In this document: positions 45,658-55,192 of the stretch, in pieces
Layout of the letters: every line of letters starts with the position of its first letter
Position numbering within the stretch: the first letter of the stretch is position 1
NCBI GenBank assembly: GCA_031292675.1
Contig: JARLGQ010000077.1
Coordinates: 1-58,076 of the forward strand
Direction of reading: 5' to 3'
Source of the DNA: Acidimicrobiales bacterium
Lineage (GTDB): Bacteria; Actinomycetota; Acidimicrobiia; Acidimicrobiales; UBA8190
DNA length: 58,076 nucleotides
Position numbers and translations under genes: made by a program
Notes under the pieces: model-generated
Database searches by the model: none
Told to the model about the DNA's origin: nothing
Seen by the model: the letters and a program-made list of their open reading frames with translations, nothing else

Positions 45658-47742
45658 ATGGAACCTGCATGGCTGGATCGTCTCGTCTTGGAGCTGCCTG
45701 ATGCCGTCGTCGTGGCCGACGGGCAAGGCAACCTCATCTGGGGCAATCCCGCCGCCGAGCGGATCTTCGGCATGGCCAATTCCGACATCGTCGGCACCAG
45801 CGCCCTCGAGCTCCTCCACCCCGAGGACCTCGAGCTGGCCTTGGCCTCCCTGGCCAGCGTCCGGGGCAAGAACATCGGCTCCCCCATCGAGATCCGGGTC
45901 AAGACGCCCACGGGCTGGAAGCTCGTCGAGCTGATCGGCGCCAACCTGATCGGAAAGCCACCCATCGACGGACTCGTGTGGTGCGTGCGTGACCTCACCG
46001 AGCGCCGCCGCTGGGAGGTCGCCACCAACGACATCGAGCGCTTCCGGTCCCTGGTCCACAACTCCGCCAACATTCTCTTGCTGCTCGACCGCGGCGGGAC
46101 CGTGGATTCGGTCTCCGCCGCGATCACCCGGATGCTCGGGCACGACCAAAGCCTGGTCGAGGGGCACCCTCTCGAGGACCTGGTGGTACCTGCGGACCGC
46201 CCCGCGTTTCAATCCGCACTCGCCTCCGCCCTCGAGGACCGGCGAGCCGTGCAGGGCCCGATCGTCGTCGAAGTCGACCTGCGCAGGCGCGACGGAGGTG
46301 TCCCCGTTCCCTGCGAGCTGAGCATCATCAACCTGCTCGACGACCCGACGGTCAACGGGCTGGTCGTGTCCGCACACAACATCACCCAGCTTCGATCGAC
46401 GCGGGACGCGTTGGAGCGCCTGGCCACCCGTGACCCGCTCACCGGGCTCCCCAACAGAAAGCTCATCCTGGATCGCATCGAACAGATGCAGACGCGCGGG
46501 CGCCGGTCCGGCCACGACGGGGCCGTGCTCTTCATCGACCTCGACCGCTTCAAGGACGTGAACGACTCGCTCGGCCACCGCGTGGGCGACGACGTGCTGC
46601 GCCAGGTCGCCATCCGGTTTCAGGGGGCGCTGCGCGAATCCGACTCGATCGGCCGCCTCGGGGGTGACGAGTTCGTGGTACTGGTGGACGGCTCCGGAGC
46701 ACGCAACGCCGAAGCTGCCGCCCACCGGCTGCTCGATTCGCTCACGCTCCCGTTCGAGGTGCACAGTGCCGCCCGGCCCCAGCTCACCATGTCGGCCAGC
46801 ATCGGCATCGTCTCGGGCGCCTACGCCTCGGCCGAGGACCTGCTCATGGACGCCGACGTGGCGCTGTACGAGGCGAAGGCAACGGGTCGGAACCGCGCCG
46901 TGCGCTTCCAACCCCACATGCGCGGCGAGTTCCGCATCCGCATCGAGCTCGAGAGGGATCTTCGCCTGGCACTCGAGGCCGGTGAGTTCTTCCTCGTCTA
47001 CCAGCCTGTCGTCCAACTCGACGACGGCGCCCTGCAGAGCATGGAGGCGTTGCTGCGCTGGAGGCGGCCGTCGGGGGTGGTGGTGGCGCCCGACGCCTTC
47101 ATCCCTGCGCTCGAGGAGTCGGGCCTCATCGTCGAGGTGGGCGCATTCGTCTTGAAAGAGGCGTGCCGTCAGACTCGTCGCTGGCGCGACGCGGGACTGT
47201 CGACGTCGGTGTCGGTCAACGTCTCACCCCGCCAATTCGAGACGGACACCCTCGTGGACGAGGTCCGGGGCGCATTGCGGGATTCGGAGCTGGACCCGAC
47301 GTCGTTGATCCTGGAGATGACCGAGACCACGTTGATGCGCGACTCCCACGAATCGGCCCTGCGGCTCCGGGCGTTGAAGGACCTCGGCATCCGTCTCGCC
47401 ATCGACGACTTCGGCACCGGGTACTCGTCGCTGGCCTACCTCCAGCAGTTCCCCGTCGACATCCTCAAGATCGACCGGACCTTCCTGGTCGGAGCTCCCC
47501 AGGTCGGGCCGAGCGCCGCCCTCGTGCACGCCCTCATCGAACTGGGGAACGCCCTGGGGCTCAAGACGGTCGCCGAGGGCATCGAGACCGTCGAGCAGCT
47601 CGTCTGCCTCAAGCGGGAGGGATGCGACGCGGGACAGGGCTTCTACTTCAGCCGTCCCCTCGAGGCGGCTGACGCCGAGCGGTTCCTCGCCACCGCCGCC
47701 GATCCCGCCCTGGCGGCCGAGCCCGTGGCCGTCACGAACTAG
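45658..47742 (+). CDS. PAS-PAS-GGDEF-EAL bifunctional c-di-GMP enzyme
   Basis: PAS-like N-terminus; RLGGDEFVVLVD; FLVYQPVVQLDDGALQSMEALLRWRRP; DDFGTGYSSLAYL; KIDRTFL; QGFYFSRPL. Confidence 0.93.
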   Translation: MEPAWLDRLVLELPDAVVVADGQGNLIWGNPAAERIFGMANSDIVGTSALELLHPEDLELALASLASVRGKNIGSPIEIRVKTPTGWKLVELIGANLIGKPPIDGLVWCVRDLTERRRWEVATNDIERFRSLVHNSANILLLLDRGGTVDSVSAAITRMLGHDQSLVEGHPLEDLVVPADRPAFQSALASALEDRRAVQGPIVVEVDLRRRDGGVPVPCELSIINLLDDPTVNGLVVSAHNITQLRSTRDALERLATRDPLTGLPNRKLILDRIEQMQTRGRRSGHDGAVLFIDLDRFKDVNDSLGHRVGDDVLRQVAIRFQGALRESDSIGRLGGDEFVVLVDGSGARNAEAAAHRLLDSLTLPFEVHSAARPQLTMSASIGIVSGAYASAEDLLMDADVALYEAKATGRNRAVRFQPHMRGEFRIRIELERDLRLALEAGEFFLVYQPVVQLDDGALQSMEALLRWRRPSGVVVAPDAFIPALEESGLIVEVGAFVLKEACRQTRRWRDAGLSTSVSVNVSPRQFETDTLVDEVRGALRDSELDPTSLILEMTETTLMRDSHESALRLRALKDLGIRLAIDDFGTGYSSLAYLQQFPVDILKIDRTFLVGAPQVGPSAALVHALIELGNALGLKTVAEGIETVEQLVCLKREGCDAGQGFYFSRPLEAADAERFLATAADPALAAEPVAVTN

Positions 47743-47754
47743 ACCGGGGAACGC

Positions 47755-48990
47755 TCAGGAGATCGTGATGGACAGCACCTTGGTGGCGTGGTCCTGGGTG
47801 GGGAACTTGGTCCTGATCTTCTGATCGAACACCCGGGCGGTGACGGTGAAGGTACCGGCCCGCCTGGGTACCCCCGAGATGGCCCCCGTGGACCTGTCGA
47901 GCCTCAGGCCCTTGGGCAAGCCGGCGAACCACTTGTACGGGGGGTTGCCTCCGGTCGCGGCCAGTCCGCCGGAGTACGTGTGGCCGACCGTCCCGCCCGG
48001 GAGCGACGTGGTGGTGATCTCGACCGGGGGCGGGAAGGTCAACGCGTTCCCGGCCCCGTCGACCGCCACGCAGAAGTACACCGTGGGGCACGACACGGCA
48101 CCCAGCGCGTTGCCGGAATCGATGCTGGTGGCCCCGGACCAGCTCGTGCCGTCGTAGGTGAAGGCGTTCCCGCTGCCGTCGACGGCCACGCACAGGTTCG
48201 CCGTGGCACACGACACCGCCGTCAAGGGGTGACCGGGGTCGGCGCCCGTGGCGCCGGACCAGCTCGTGCCGTCGTAGGTGAAGGCGTTCCCGCTTCCGTC
48301 GACGGCCACGCACAGGTTCGCCGTGGCACACGACAACGCCGTCAAAGGGTGACCGGGGTCGACGCTGGTGGAGCCGGACCAGCTCGTGCCGTTGAAGTTG
48401 AGCGCGTTCCCGTTGTGGTCGACGGCGACACACAGGGTCACCGTCGGGCAGGAGATCGCGTCGATCGCAACCCCGGAATCGACGGTGGCCGGGCTGGACC
48501 ACGTGAAGCCGTCAAAGACGAGCGCATCTCCCGCCGCGTCGACGGCGATGCAGAACCTTGACTTCAGACACGACACCGACGTCAGGGCCACACCGGGGTC
48601 GACGCTGACAGGCGCGAACCAGGTGCCGTACCGGTAATCGAGCTCGTTGCCCGACGCGTCGACCGCAACGCAGAACAGCGTCGTGGCGCACGACACCGAG
48701 AGCAGTCCGCCCCTGCCGGTGTCGATGGCGTGGGGCGCCTCCCACGTCCGGTTGCGCTTGTGGATGACGCCCCGGCCCGCGCCGTCGACCGCCACGCAGA
48801 ACTTGGCCGTCGGGCACGACACCGAGGAGAGCCCGCCCCCGCCGGAGTCGACCAGCGTGGGCGAGGACCAGCCGCCCGATGCGGAGGCGGCGCTGTCCAT
48901 CGGCACGGTGGCGAGGGCGGCACCGACCACGACACCAGCCGCCAGGACGGCCCGGGACGCCCGCCGCATGGAGCGAAATCCGTCGAACAT
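47755..48990 (-). CDS. Secreted repeat protein: seven SCxxxxxCVAVD repeats plus C-terminal putative Ig (He_PIG-like) domain
   Basis: Signal RAVLAAGVVVGAALATVPMDSAASA; seven Cys-pair repeats; GTVGHTYSGGLAATGGNPPYKWFAGLPKGLRLDRSTGAISGVPRRAGTFTVTARV. Confidence 0.75.
   Translation of the reverse strand: MFDGFRSMRRASRAVLAAGVVVGAALATVPMDSAASASGGWSSPTLVDSGGGGLSSVSCPTAKFCVAVDGAGRGVIHKRNRTWEAPHAIDTGRGGLLSVSCATTLFCVAVDASGNELDYRYGTWFAPVSVDPGVALTSVSCLKSRFCIAVDAAGDALVFDGFTWSSPATVDSGVAIDAISCPTVTLCVAVDHNGNALNFNGTSWSGSTSVDPGHPLTALSCATANLCVAVDGSGNAFTYDGTSWSGATGADPGHPLTAVSCATANLCVAVDGSGNAFTYDGTSWSGATSIDSGNALGAVSCPTVYFCVAVDGAGNALTFPPPVEITTTSLPGGTVGHTYSGGLAATGGNPPYKWFAGLPKGLRLDRSTGAISGVPRRAGTFTVTARVFDQKIRTKFPTQDHATKVLSITIS
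48134..48360. repeat. Near-identical 120-bp tandem duplication inside the Cys-pair repeat protein
   Basis: 48134-48240 versus 48254-48360: ~107 nt with about 3 mismatches. Confidence 0.85.
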
Positions 48991-49168
48991 CGCCCTCCCC
49001 CCGCCATCGGGCAACCACACCCGCGTCTACCTGGGCAAACGGTACCTGACCGGACGCGGGTGTGCCCTGGGCCATGGTCCGGGAGCGATTCACCAGGACT
49101 TTCTGCGTCCGCGCCGTGCCCCCGGGGACCGGGCCGGGGCCGGGGGCGCCGGTCGGGTCCCCCACCCT

Positions 49169-49185
49169 CGTTAGATAATCTAACG
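49169..49185. promoter_or_regulatory. Perfect 17-bp inverted repeat, putative MarR operator
   Basis: cgttagat-a-atctaacg immediately upstream of ATG at 49188. Confidence 0.8.
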
Positions 49186-49187
49186 AC

Positions 49188-49700
49188 ATGCCGATCGAAC
49201 CTGTGGGGCAGCACGGCGCGGCCGCGGCGGCCACCCTCGGGCCCGGCTCCCCGGCGCCGGGCTCCCACGAGCCGGGATCCTTCGGCCGTGCCGCCGCCTG
49301 GCTCTCCAAGCAGGTCGAGCTGGCCCTCGGCGGCGTCGAGCTGTCGCTCCCCCAGTACCGGGTCCTGGGGGTGCTGGCCGAAGGGGCTTCGATGCCTTCG
49401 GCCCTGGCCGAACGCCTGACGGTGCGCCGTCCGACGGTCACCGCCGTCGTCGACGGGCTCGAGGGCCGGGGCCTGGTGCAGCGCACGCCCGGCGACCTCG
49501 ACAAGCGCAGCGTCACCCATACCCTCACCCCCAAGGGCCAGCGTCTGCTGGCCCGGGCCAATACCGCGGTCGACGCCCGGCTGACCGACATCGCCGCCTG
49601 CCTCGACGATCCGGCGCTCACCGACCAGGCCCTGGGCAGCCTCGAGCTCTGGCGCGGCGCCATGCGCGCCTATCACTCGAAGCGGACGGCCCGCCCGTGA
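49188..49700 (+). CDS. MarR-family transcriptional regulator
   Basis: LSLPQYRVLGVLAEGASMPSALAERLTVRRPTVTAVVDGLEGRGLVQRTPGDLDKRSVTHTLTPKGQRLL. Confidence 0.92.
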   Translation: MPIEPVGQHGAAAAATLGPGSPAPGSHEPGSFGRAAAWLSKQVELALGGVELSLPQYRVLGVLAEGASMPSALAERLTVRRPTVTAVVDGLEGRGLVQRTPGDLDKRSVTHTLTPKGQRLLARANTAVDARLTDIAACLDDPALTDQALGSLELWRGAMRAYHSKRTARP

Positions 49701-51577
49701 GCCCCGACAGCGCACCGAACACCGGCACCACCGCGGCCCCGGTCACCGAGGCGGCCCGCTACCAGGCGCCGCGCGCCACGGTCGACCCGGACACGACCAA
49801 GACGTGGTTGCGCCGGGCCATGCCGATCCTGCGCGCCCATCGCGGCATCTTCATCACCTCGCTCGTGCTCTCGTTCGTGGGCCTCGTGCTCCAGGTGCAG
49901 ATCCCCGACCTGCTCAACCACGCCATCGACAACTCGGTGCAGCACCACACCGTGCCGCTGCACTTCTACGTGTGGTGGGTCCTCGGGCTCGGCATCGCGG
50001 GCGGCATCGCGGGGTACGTTTCGCGCCTGTTCCTGTTCGAGACGGCGTACGAGATCGAGTACGACCTTCGCAACATCATCTACGAGCACCTGACCCGGAT
50101 GTCCTTCCCCTTCTACGACCGGGTGCAGTCCGGCCAGCTCATCTCGCGGGCCAACTCCGACATCCGTTCGGTCCAGATGTACATGACGTTCGCGCCCATG
50201 ATCCTGGTGCAGTGCAGCATCGCTCTGGTCGCCTTCGGCTTCATGCTGTCGATCAACGTCCCCCTCGCCTTCGTGGCCATGGCGACCATGCCCTTCGTGT
50301 TCCTCGTCGGGCACGCCATGCGCAAGTCGATGTTCCCCGTGTCGTGGCTCATCCAGGCCCGCCTGGCCGACGTGGCCACCATCGTCGACGAGAACGTCAA
50401 CGGTGTGCGGGTGGTGCGGTCGTTCGCGGCGGAGAAGCAGCAACTGAACACGCTGGCCAGTGCGGCTGACAAGGTGCAGTGGGGATACGTCAAGGACGCC
50501 GACCTCCGTGCCCGCTGGACGCCGGCGGTGCAGAACCTTCCCCAGGTGGGCCTGGCCCTGGTGCTCGCCTTCGGCGGCTACATGGTCATCCACGGAACTC
50601 TCGGCCTCGGCGCCATCCTGGCCTTCAACTTCTATCTGCTCATGCTCCAGGCGCCGTTCATGATGCTGGGCATGATCATCATGATGGGCCAACGGGCGGC
50701 GGCATCGGCCGAGCGCATCTACGAGATCCTCGACGAGCAACCCACCATCGTCGACCGGCCCGGTGCGGTGGACCTGGTCGACTGCAAGGGTGACGTGCGC
50801 TTCGAGAAGGTCGGGTTCTCCTACGGACCCGACCTGCCCCTGGTCCTCTCCGACCTCGACCTGCACCTGCGGCCGGGCGAGACGGTGGCCCTGGTGGGGA
50901 GGACGGGCTCGGGCAAGTCGACCGTGGCGCGCCTCATCCCGCGCTTCTACGACGTCACCGGAGGCAGGTTCGCCGTGGACGGCCACGACGTTCGGGACCT
51001 CACCATCGAGAGCCTGCGGGCCAACGTCGGCGTCGTGCTCGACGATGCCTTCTTGTTCTCGGTGTCGATCCGGGACAACATCGCCTACGGGCGCCCCGAC
51101 GCGGACATCGCCGACGTGGAGGCCGCAGCGCGCGCCGCGGGGGCCGACACCTTCATCCGGGAGCTTCCCCAGGGATACGACACCGTGGTGGGAGAGCGGG
51201 GCTACACGCTCTCGGGGGGTCAGCGACAGCGCATCACCATCGCCCGGACCCTGCTCGTCAACCCCCCCATCCTCGTCCTCGACGACGCCACCAGCGCCAT
51301 CGACGTCCAGGTGGAGCAGCAGATCCACGACGCCCTGCGCGTGCTCATGGAAGGTCGCACCACGCTGATCGTGGCCCACCGGCTGTCGACGATCAGCCTG
51401 GCCGATCGCGTCGTCCTGCTCGAGGACGGGCACGTCGTGGCCGACGGCACCCACGCCGAGCTGCTCGAGACCACCCCGCGCTACGCGGAGGTCCTGGCCC
51501 AGGCCGACCCCGATGCGGCGGCCGCGCTCGAGGTGGTCGAGCGCAACGGCTCCGATCCCGGACACCGGGTCACCTGA
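49697..51577 (+). CDS. ABC exporter half-transporter (TMD-NBD), degenerate catalytic site subunit
   Basis: VGRTGSGKSTVARLI; YTLSGGQRQRITIAR; ILVLDDATSAID; GTG start overlaps marR stop. Confidence 0.92.
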   Translation: MSPDSAPNTGTTAAPVTEAARYQAPRATVDPDTTKTWLRRAMPILRAHRGIFITSLVLSFVGLVLQVQIPDLLNHAIDNSVQHHTVPLHFYVWWVLGLGIAGGIAGYVSRLFLFETAYEIEYDLRNIIYEHLTRMSFPFYDRVQSGQLISRANSDIRSVQMYMTFAPMILVQCSIALVAFGFMLSINVPLAFVAMATMPFVFLVGHAMRKSMFPVSWLIQARLADVATIVDENVNGVRVVRSFAAEKQQLNTLASAADKVQWGYVKDADLRARWTPAVQNLPQVGLALVLAFGGYMVIHGTLGLGAILAFNFYLLMLQAPFMMLGMIIMMGQRAAASAERIYEILDEQPTIVDRPGAVDLVDCKGDVRFEKVGFSYGPDLPLVLSDLDLHLRPGETVALVGRTGSGKSTVARLIPRFYDVTGGRFAVDGHDVRDLTIESLRANVGVVLDDAFLFSVSIRDNIAYGRPDADIADVEAAARAAGADTFIRELPQGYDTVVGERGYTLSGGQRQRITIARTLLVNPPILVLDDATSAIDVQVEQQIHDALRVLMEGRTTLIVAHRLSTISLADRVVLLEDGHVVADGTHAELLETTPRYAEVLAQADPDAAAALEVVERNGSDPGHRVT

Positions 51578-53529
51578 TGGGCTTCGGCGGATGGGGAGGG
51601 GGCCCGGGCATGTTCGGGGGCGGTGGACGCCCCGGCGCGCCTGCCGCCCCGGGGCTCCCCTTCGGGGGGATCCCCTCCGAGCTCCAGGAGGGGGTGGACG
51701 CCCTCCTGGCCGAAGAGCCCGACCACGGCGAGCCCGACGTCGCCTTCTCCCAGCAACAGAGCGCCAAGGAGCGCAAGCGCCTCAGCCTGTGGGGACTGCT
51801 CCTCGAGTACCCGCGCATGCTCGTCGTGACGACGGTGCTCGTGATCGCCACCAGCGTGGGGCTTCAGGCGGGGCCCAAGCTCACGGAGCTGGCGATCGAC
51901 AAGGGCATGGTGCCCGGTCATCGCCATCTGAGCGTGGTGCTGGTCATCGCCGCGATCTATCTCGGATTTGTGCTGTTGACCTCGCTGACCCAGCGGGCTC
52001 AGGTGAGGGTCACGGGCCGGTTGGCGGCAGGGGTGATGAACGACCTGCGGGTCAAGGTCTTCTCGCATCTGCAGCGACTGTCCCTCGACTTCTTCACAGC
52101 CGAGAAGGCCGGGGTGGTCATGACCCGCATGACCAGCGACATCGAGAACCTCCAGCAGCTGCTGCAGGACGGCCTGGCCCAATTCGCCGTGCAGGGCCTG
52201 ACCATGGTGGTCATCACGGTCATCCTGTTCACCACCAACGTCACGCTCGCCATCATCACGGTGCTGCTCGTCGTGCCCGCCCTCCTGCTGATGTCGCTGT
52301 GGTTCCGGGTGGCCTCCGAACGCGGCTACGACCGCGTGCGCGACGGCATCGCCAACGTGATGGCCGACCTCTCCGAGAGCCTGCACGGCGTGCGCGTGGT
52401 CACGGCCCACAACCGCCAACGCCACAACATCGTCCATCACCGCAACGTGGTCGGCGAGTATCGCGATGCCAACATCTACACGGCCCACATCAACGCCCTC
52501 TACGGCCCGGGAACGCAACTGGTGGGATGGCTGGGCCAGGCCGCCCTGCTGGGCATCGGCGGGGAGATGGTGCTCCACCACTCGCTCAGCCCCGGAGGGC
52601 TCGTCGCCTTCTTCTTGTACCTGAACCGGTTCTTCGCCCCGATCCAGCTCCTGGTGCAGCAGTACAACAGCTTCCAACAGGGGCAGGCCTCGATCTTCAA
52701 GCTGCGCACCCTGCTCTCCACCGAGCCCACCGTCACCGAGGCCCCCGACGCCCTGGAGCTGCCCCCCATCGATGGCGAGATCGTCTTCGACGACGTGACC
52801 TTCGGCTACGACCCCGCCCTGCCCGTGGTCCGCCACGTCGACCTGCGCATCGCGCCGGGAGAGACGGTGGCCTTCGTGGGCCCCACCGGGGCCGGCAAGT
52901 CCACCCTGGCCAAGCTGATCACCCGCTTCTACGACCCCACGTCCGGCCACGTGCGCATCGACGGCCACAACATCGAGGACGTGACGCTCGACTCGCTCCG
53001 TCGCCAGCTCGGAGTGGTGCCCCAGGAGCCGTTTCTCTTCGCCGGCACCATCCGGGACAACCTGGCCTTCGCCCGGCCCTCGGCGTCGGACGCCGAGGTG
53101 GACGAGGCCATCACGGCGGTGGGTCTCACCGAGCTGGTGGACCGGCTCCCCGAGGGTGTCGACACCATCGTCCACGAGCGGGGCCAGTCGCTCTCCTCGG
53201 GCGAGCGCCAGCTCATCGCCCTCGGCCGGGCCTTCCTCGCCCACCCGCGCGTGCTCGTCCTGGACGAGGCCACCTCCAACCTCGACCTGCAGTCCGAGAC
53301 CCGGATCGAGGCGGCCCTCGACGTCCTGCTCGAGGCCCGTACCGCCGTGCTCATCGCCCACCGGCTGTCGACGGCCATGAAGGCGGACCGCATCGTGGTC
53401 GTCGACGAGGGGCGCATCGTGGAGGCGGGGACCCACGCCGAGCTCGTGGCCCGTCAGGGCCGCTACGCCGAGATGTACACGGCCTGGGTGAACCAGTCCG
53501 AGCACAGCGCCGACGTCACCGCCTCGTAG
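51577..53529 (+). CDS. ABC exporter half-transporter (TMD-NBD), partner subunit
   Basis: VGPTGAGKSTLAKLI; SLSSGERQLIALGRA; VLVLDEATSNLD; TGATG overlap with upstream subunit. Confidence 0.92.
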   Translation: MGFGGWGGGPGMFGGGGRPGAPAAPGLPFGGIPSELQEGVDALLAEEPDHGEPDVAFSQQQSAKERKRLSLWGLLLEYPRMLVVTTVLVIATSVGLQAGPKLTELAIDKGMVPGHRHLSVVLVIAAIYLGFVLLTSLTQRAQVRVTGRLAAGVMNDLRVKVFSHLQRLSLDFFTAEKAGVVMTRMTSDIENLQQLLQDGLAQFAVQGLTMVVITVILFTTNVTLAIITVLLVVPALLLMSLWFRVASERGYDRVRDGIANVMADLSESLHGVRVVTAHNRQRHNIVHHRNVVGEYRDANIYTAHINALYGPGTQLVGWLGQAALLGIGGEMVLHHSLSPGGLVAFFLYLNRFFAPIQLLVQQYNSFQQGQASIFKLRTLLSTEPTVTEAPDALELPPIDGEIVFDDVTFGYDPALPVVRHVDLRIAPGETVAFVGPTGAGKSTLAKLITRFYDPTSGHVRIDGHNIEDVTLDSLRRQLGVVPQEPFLFAGTIRDNLAFARPSASDAEVDEAITAVGLTELVDRLPEGVDTIVHERGQSLSSGERQLIALGRAFLAHPRVLVLDEATSNLDLQSETRIEAALDVLLEARTAVLIAHRLSTAMKADRIVVVDEGRIVEAGTHAELVARQGRYAEMYTAWVNQSEHSADVTAS

Positions 53530-53536
53530 GCACGGC

Positions 53537-54700
53537 GTGACCGGAGGCGTGTCGGCCGACGTCGCCGTGGTCGGCGGCGGGCTCGTGGGCACCTCGGTCG
53601 CCTATGAGCTGACCTGTGCCGGCGCCAGCGTGGCGCTCATCGACGCCTCGCACCCCGGGCGGGCCTCGGACGCCGGGGCGGGGATCGTGTCGCCCGAGAC
53701 GTTCCAGGAGCGAGACACACAATGGTTCGAATTCGGCCTCAGCGCGGCAGCGCATCTCCGGTCCCTCGTGGCACGGTTGGCCGAAGACGGTGCGGACCCG
53801 GGCCCCGAGGCGTTCGCCCAATGCGGATCGCTGGTGGTGGCGCTGGCCGAGCACGAGGACCCGTGGTTCTCGGAAGTGCTCGAACTGGTCCACGCCCGCA
53901 CCTCCGGCATCGTCGAGATACCCGTCGGCGAGGCGCGAGCGATGTTCCCGCCGCTGGGCCCGCTGTGGCGGGCGCTGCACAGCCCGACGGCGGCCCGTGT
54001 CGACGGACGGACGCTGTGCGCATCTCTGCGCTCCGCCGCTCTGCAGCGCGGCGCCACGTTGGTGTCGACGGAGGCCGTCGGCGTCGATCGCCGTGCCGAC
54101 ACGGTTACGGCCGTCCGTGGCGTCTCCGACGTCGTGTCCTGCGGCGCTGTCGTGCTCGCCGGGGGCGCGTGGTCGGCGGGCGCGGCGCGCTGGCTCGACG
54201 TCGAGCTGCCGGTCACGCCCACCAAGGGCCAGATCGTCCACGTGGTGCTTCCGGGCCCGGAGCCGGCCGACCCCGGAGCCGGCGCGCCAGGACCCCGCAG
54301 CGACGATTGGCCGATCGTGCAGCCGATCCTGAACTTCTACTTGGTGCCGTGGCCGGGAGGGCGCGTCGTGTGCGGTGGCACGTTCGAGGTTGAGGCCGGG
54401 TTCGACACGCGACCCACTGCGGGCGGCCTACGCGACCTGTTGCGCGAATGCGTGGCCATCGCACCGGGGTTGGCCGGCGCCACCTTCTCCGAGGTTCGGG
54501 TCGGGCTTCGCCCCACGAGCTCCGACGACAGACCGCTGCTGGGCCCGCTGCCGGGCTTCACCAACGTGCACGTGTGCACCGGTCACGGCGCCAACGGCCT
54601 GCTTCTCGGCCCGTACTCCGCCGCGCTGGTCGCGGCCGGGTTGGCGGGCACACCGGCGACAGCGACACCCTACGGTCCGGCTCGTTTCTCCACACCGTGA
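53537..54700 (+). CDS. FAD-dependent oxidoreductase (DAO/glycine-oxidase-like)
   Basis: ADVAVVGGGLVGTSVAYELTCAGASVALID; AVVLAGGAWSAGAARWL; GLRPTSSDDRPLLGPLPGFTNVHVCTGHGANGLLLGPYSA. Confidence 0.9.
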   Translation: MTGGVSADVAVVGGGLVGTSVAYELTCAGASVALIDASHPGRASDAGAGIVSPETFQERDTQWFEFGLSAAAHLRSLVARLAEDGADPGPEAFAQCGSLVVALAEHEDPWFSEVLELVHARTSGIVEIPVGEARAMFPPLGPLWRALHSPTAARVDGRTLCASLRSAALQRGATLVSTEAVGVDRRADTVTAVRGVSDVVSCGAVVLAGGAWSAGAARWLDVELPVTPTKGQIVHVVLPGPEPADPGAGAPGPRSDDWPIVQPILNFYLVPWPGGRVVCGGTFEVEAGFDTRPTAGGLRDLLRECVAIAPGLAGATFSEVRVGLRPTSSDDRPLLGPLPGFTNVHVCTGHGANGLLLGPYSAALVAAGLAGTPATATPYGPARFSTP

Positions 54701-54702
54701 CC

Positions 54703-54723
54703 GGGGACCACCGTGGTGGCCCC
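54703..54723. terminator. Terminator-like hairpin in the 30-bp gap between convergent genes
   Basis: gggg(a)ccac-cgtg-gtggcccc, 8 bp with one bulged A; no T-tract. Confidence 0.4.
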
Positions 54724-54730
54724 CGAGGAT

Positions 54731-55192
54731 TCAGCCGGCGTGCTGACCGTGGACGTGGTCGACGACCTTGGTGAGCGCCCCGGGGAGCGCCGCCTCGATC
54801 TCGGCTCCCTGGGTCTGGGTCAGCTTGTGGTTGCCGACGGCACGGCCGATCCGCGTGTCGGCCGCCTGGACCAGTGCGTTCACCACCGTCTGGGGAGCCA
54901 CGTCGTGCGCTTGTGCCACCTGCGCGATCGACTTCCCCGAGCGCAGGCCGCCCACCAGCGTCCGGGGTGTGACCCCGATGGTCTTGGCACTGATCCCCGC
55001 CACGTGACGGGCCACTTCCCGGCGATGGTCTCGCAGCCAGACATGCAGCGGGTGGCGGGCGGGAGTGGTGGAGCTCGACACCGCCGACGCGACGGCGGCA
55101 CCGGCGCTCGACGAGAACCCTGCGCTCAGCCCCACCCCTGCGATCCCCGACAACGCCAATCCGACGGTGACCTTTGCGATCGTCTTCTTCAT
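54731..55192 (-). CDS. Secreted hypothetical protein
   Basis: MKKTIAKVTVGLALSGIAGVGLSAGFSSSAGAA signal peptide; SIAQVAQAHDVAPQTVVNALVQAADTRI; strong AAGGAG SD. Confidence 0.75.
   Translation of the reverse strand: MKKTIAKVTVGLALSGIAGVGLSAGFSSSAGAAVASAVSSSTTPARHPLHVWLRDHRREVARHVAGISAKTIGVTPRTLVGGLRSGKSIAQVAQAHDVAPQTVVNALVQAADTRIGRAVGNHKLTQTQGAEIEAALPGALTKVVDHVHGQHAG

Noticed and set aside
49673-53592. Long antisense (630 and 703 aa) and +1-frame (675 aa) ORFs over the ABC exporter genes
   Set aside because: Shadow ORFs of the two well-supported ABC genes; His/Asp/Glu/Gly-rich or Arg/Pro-rich low-information translations.
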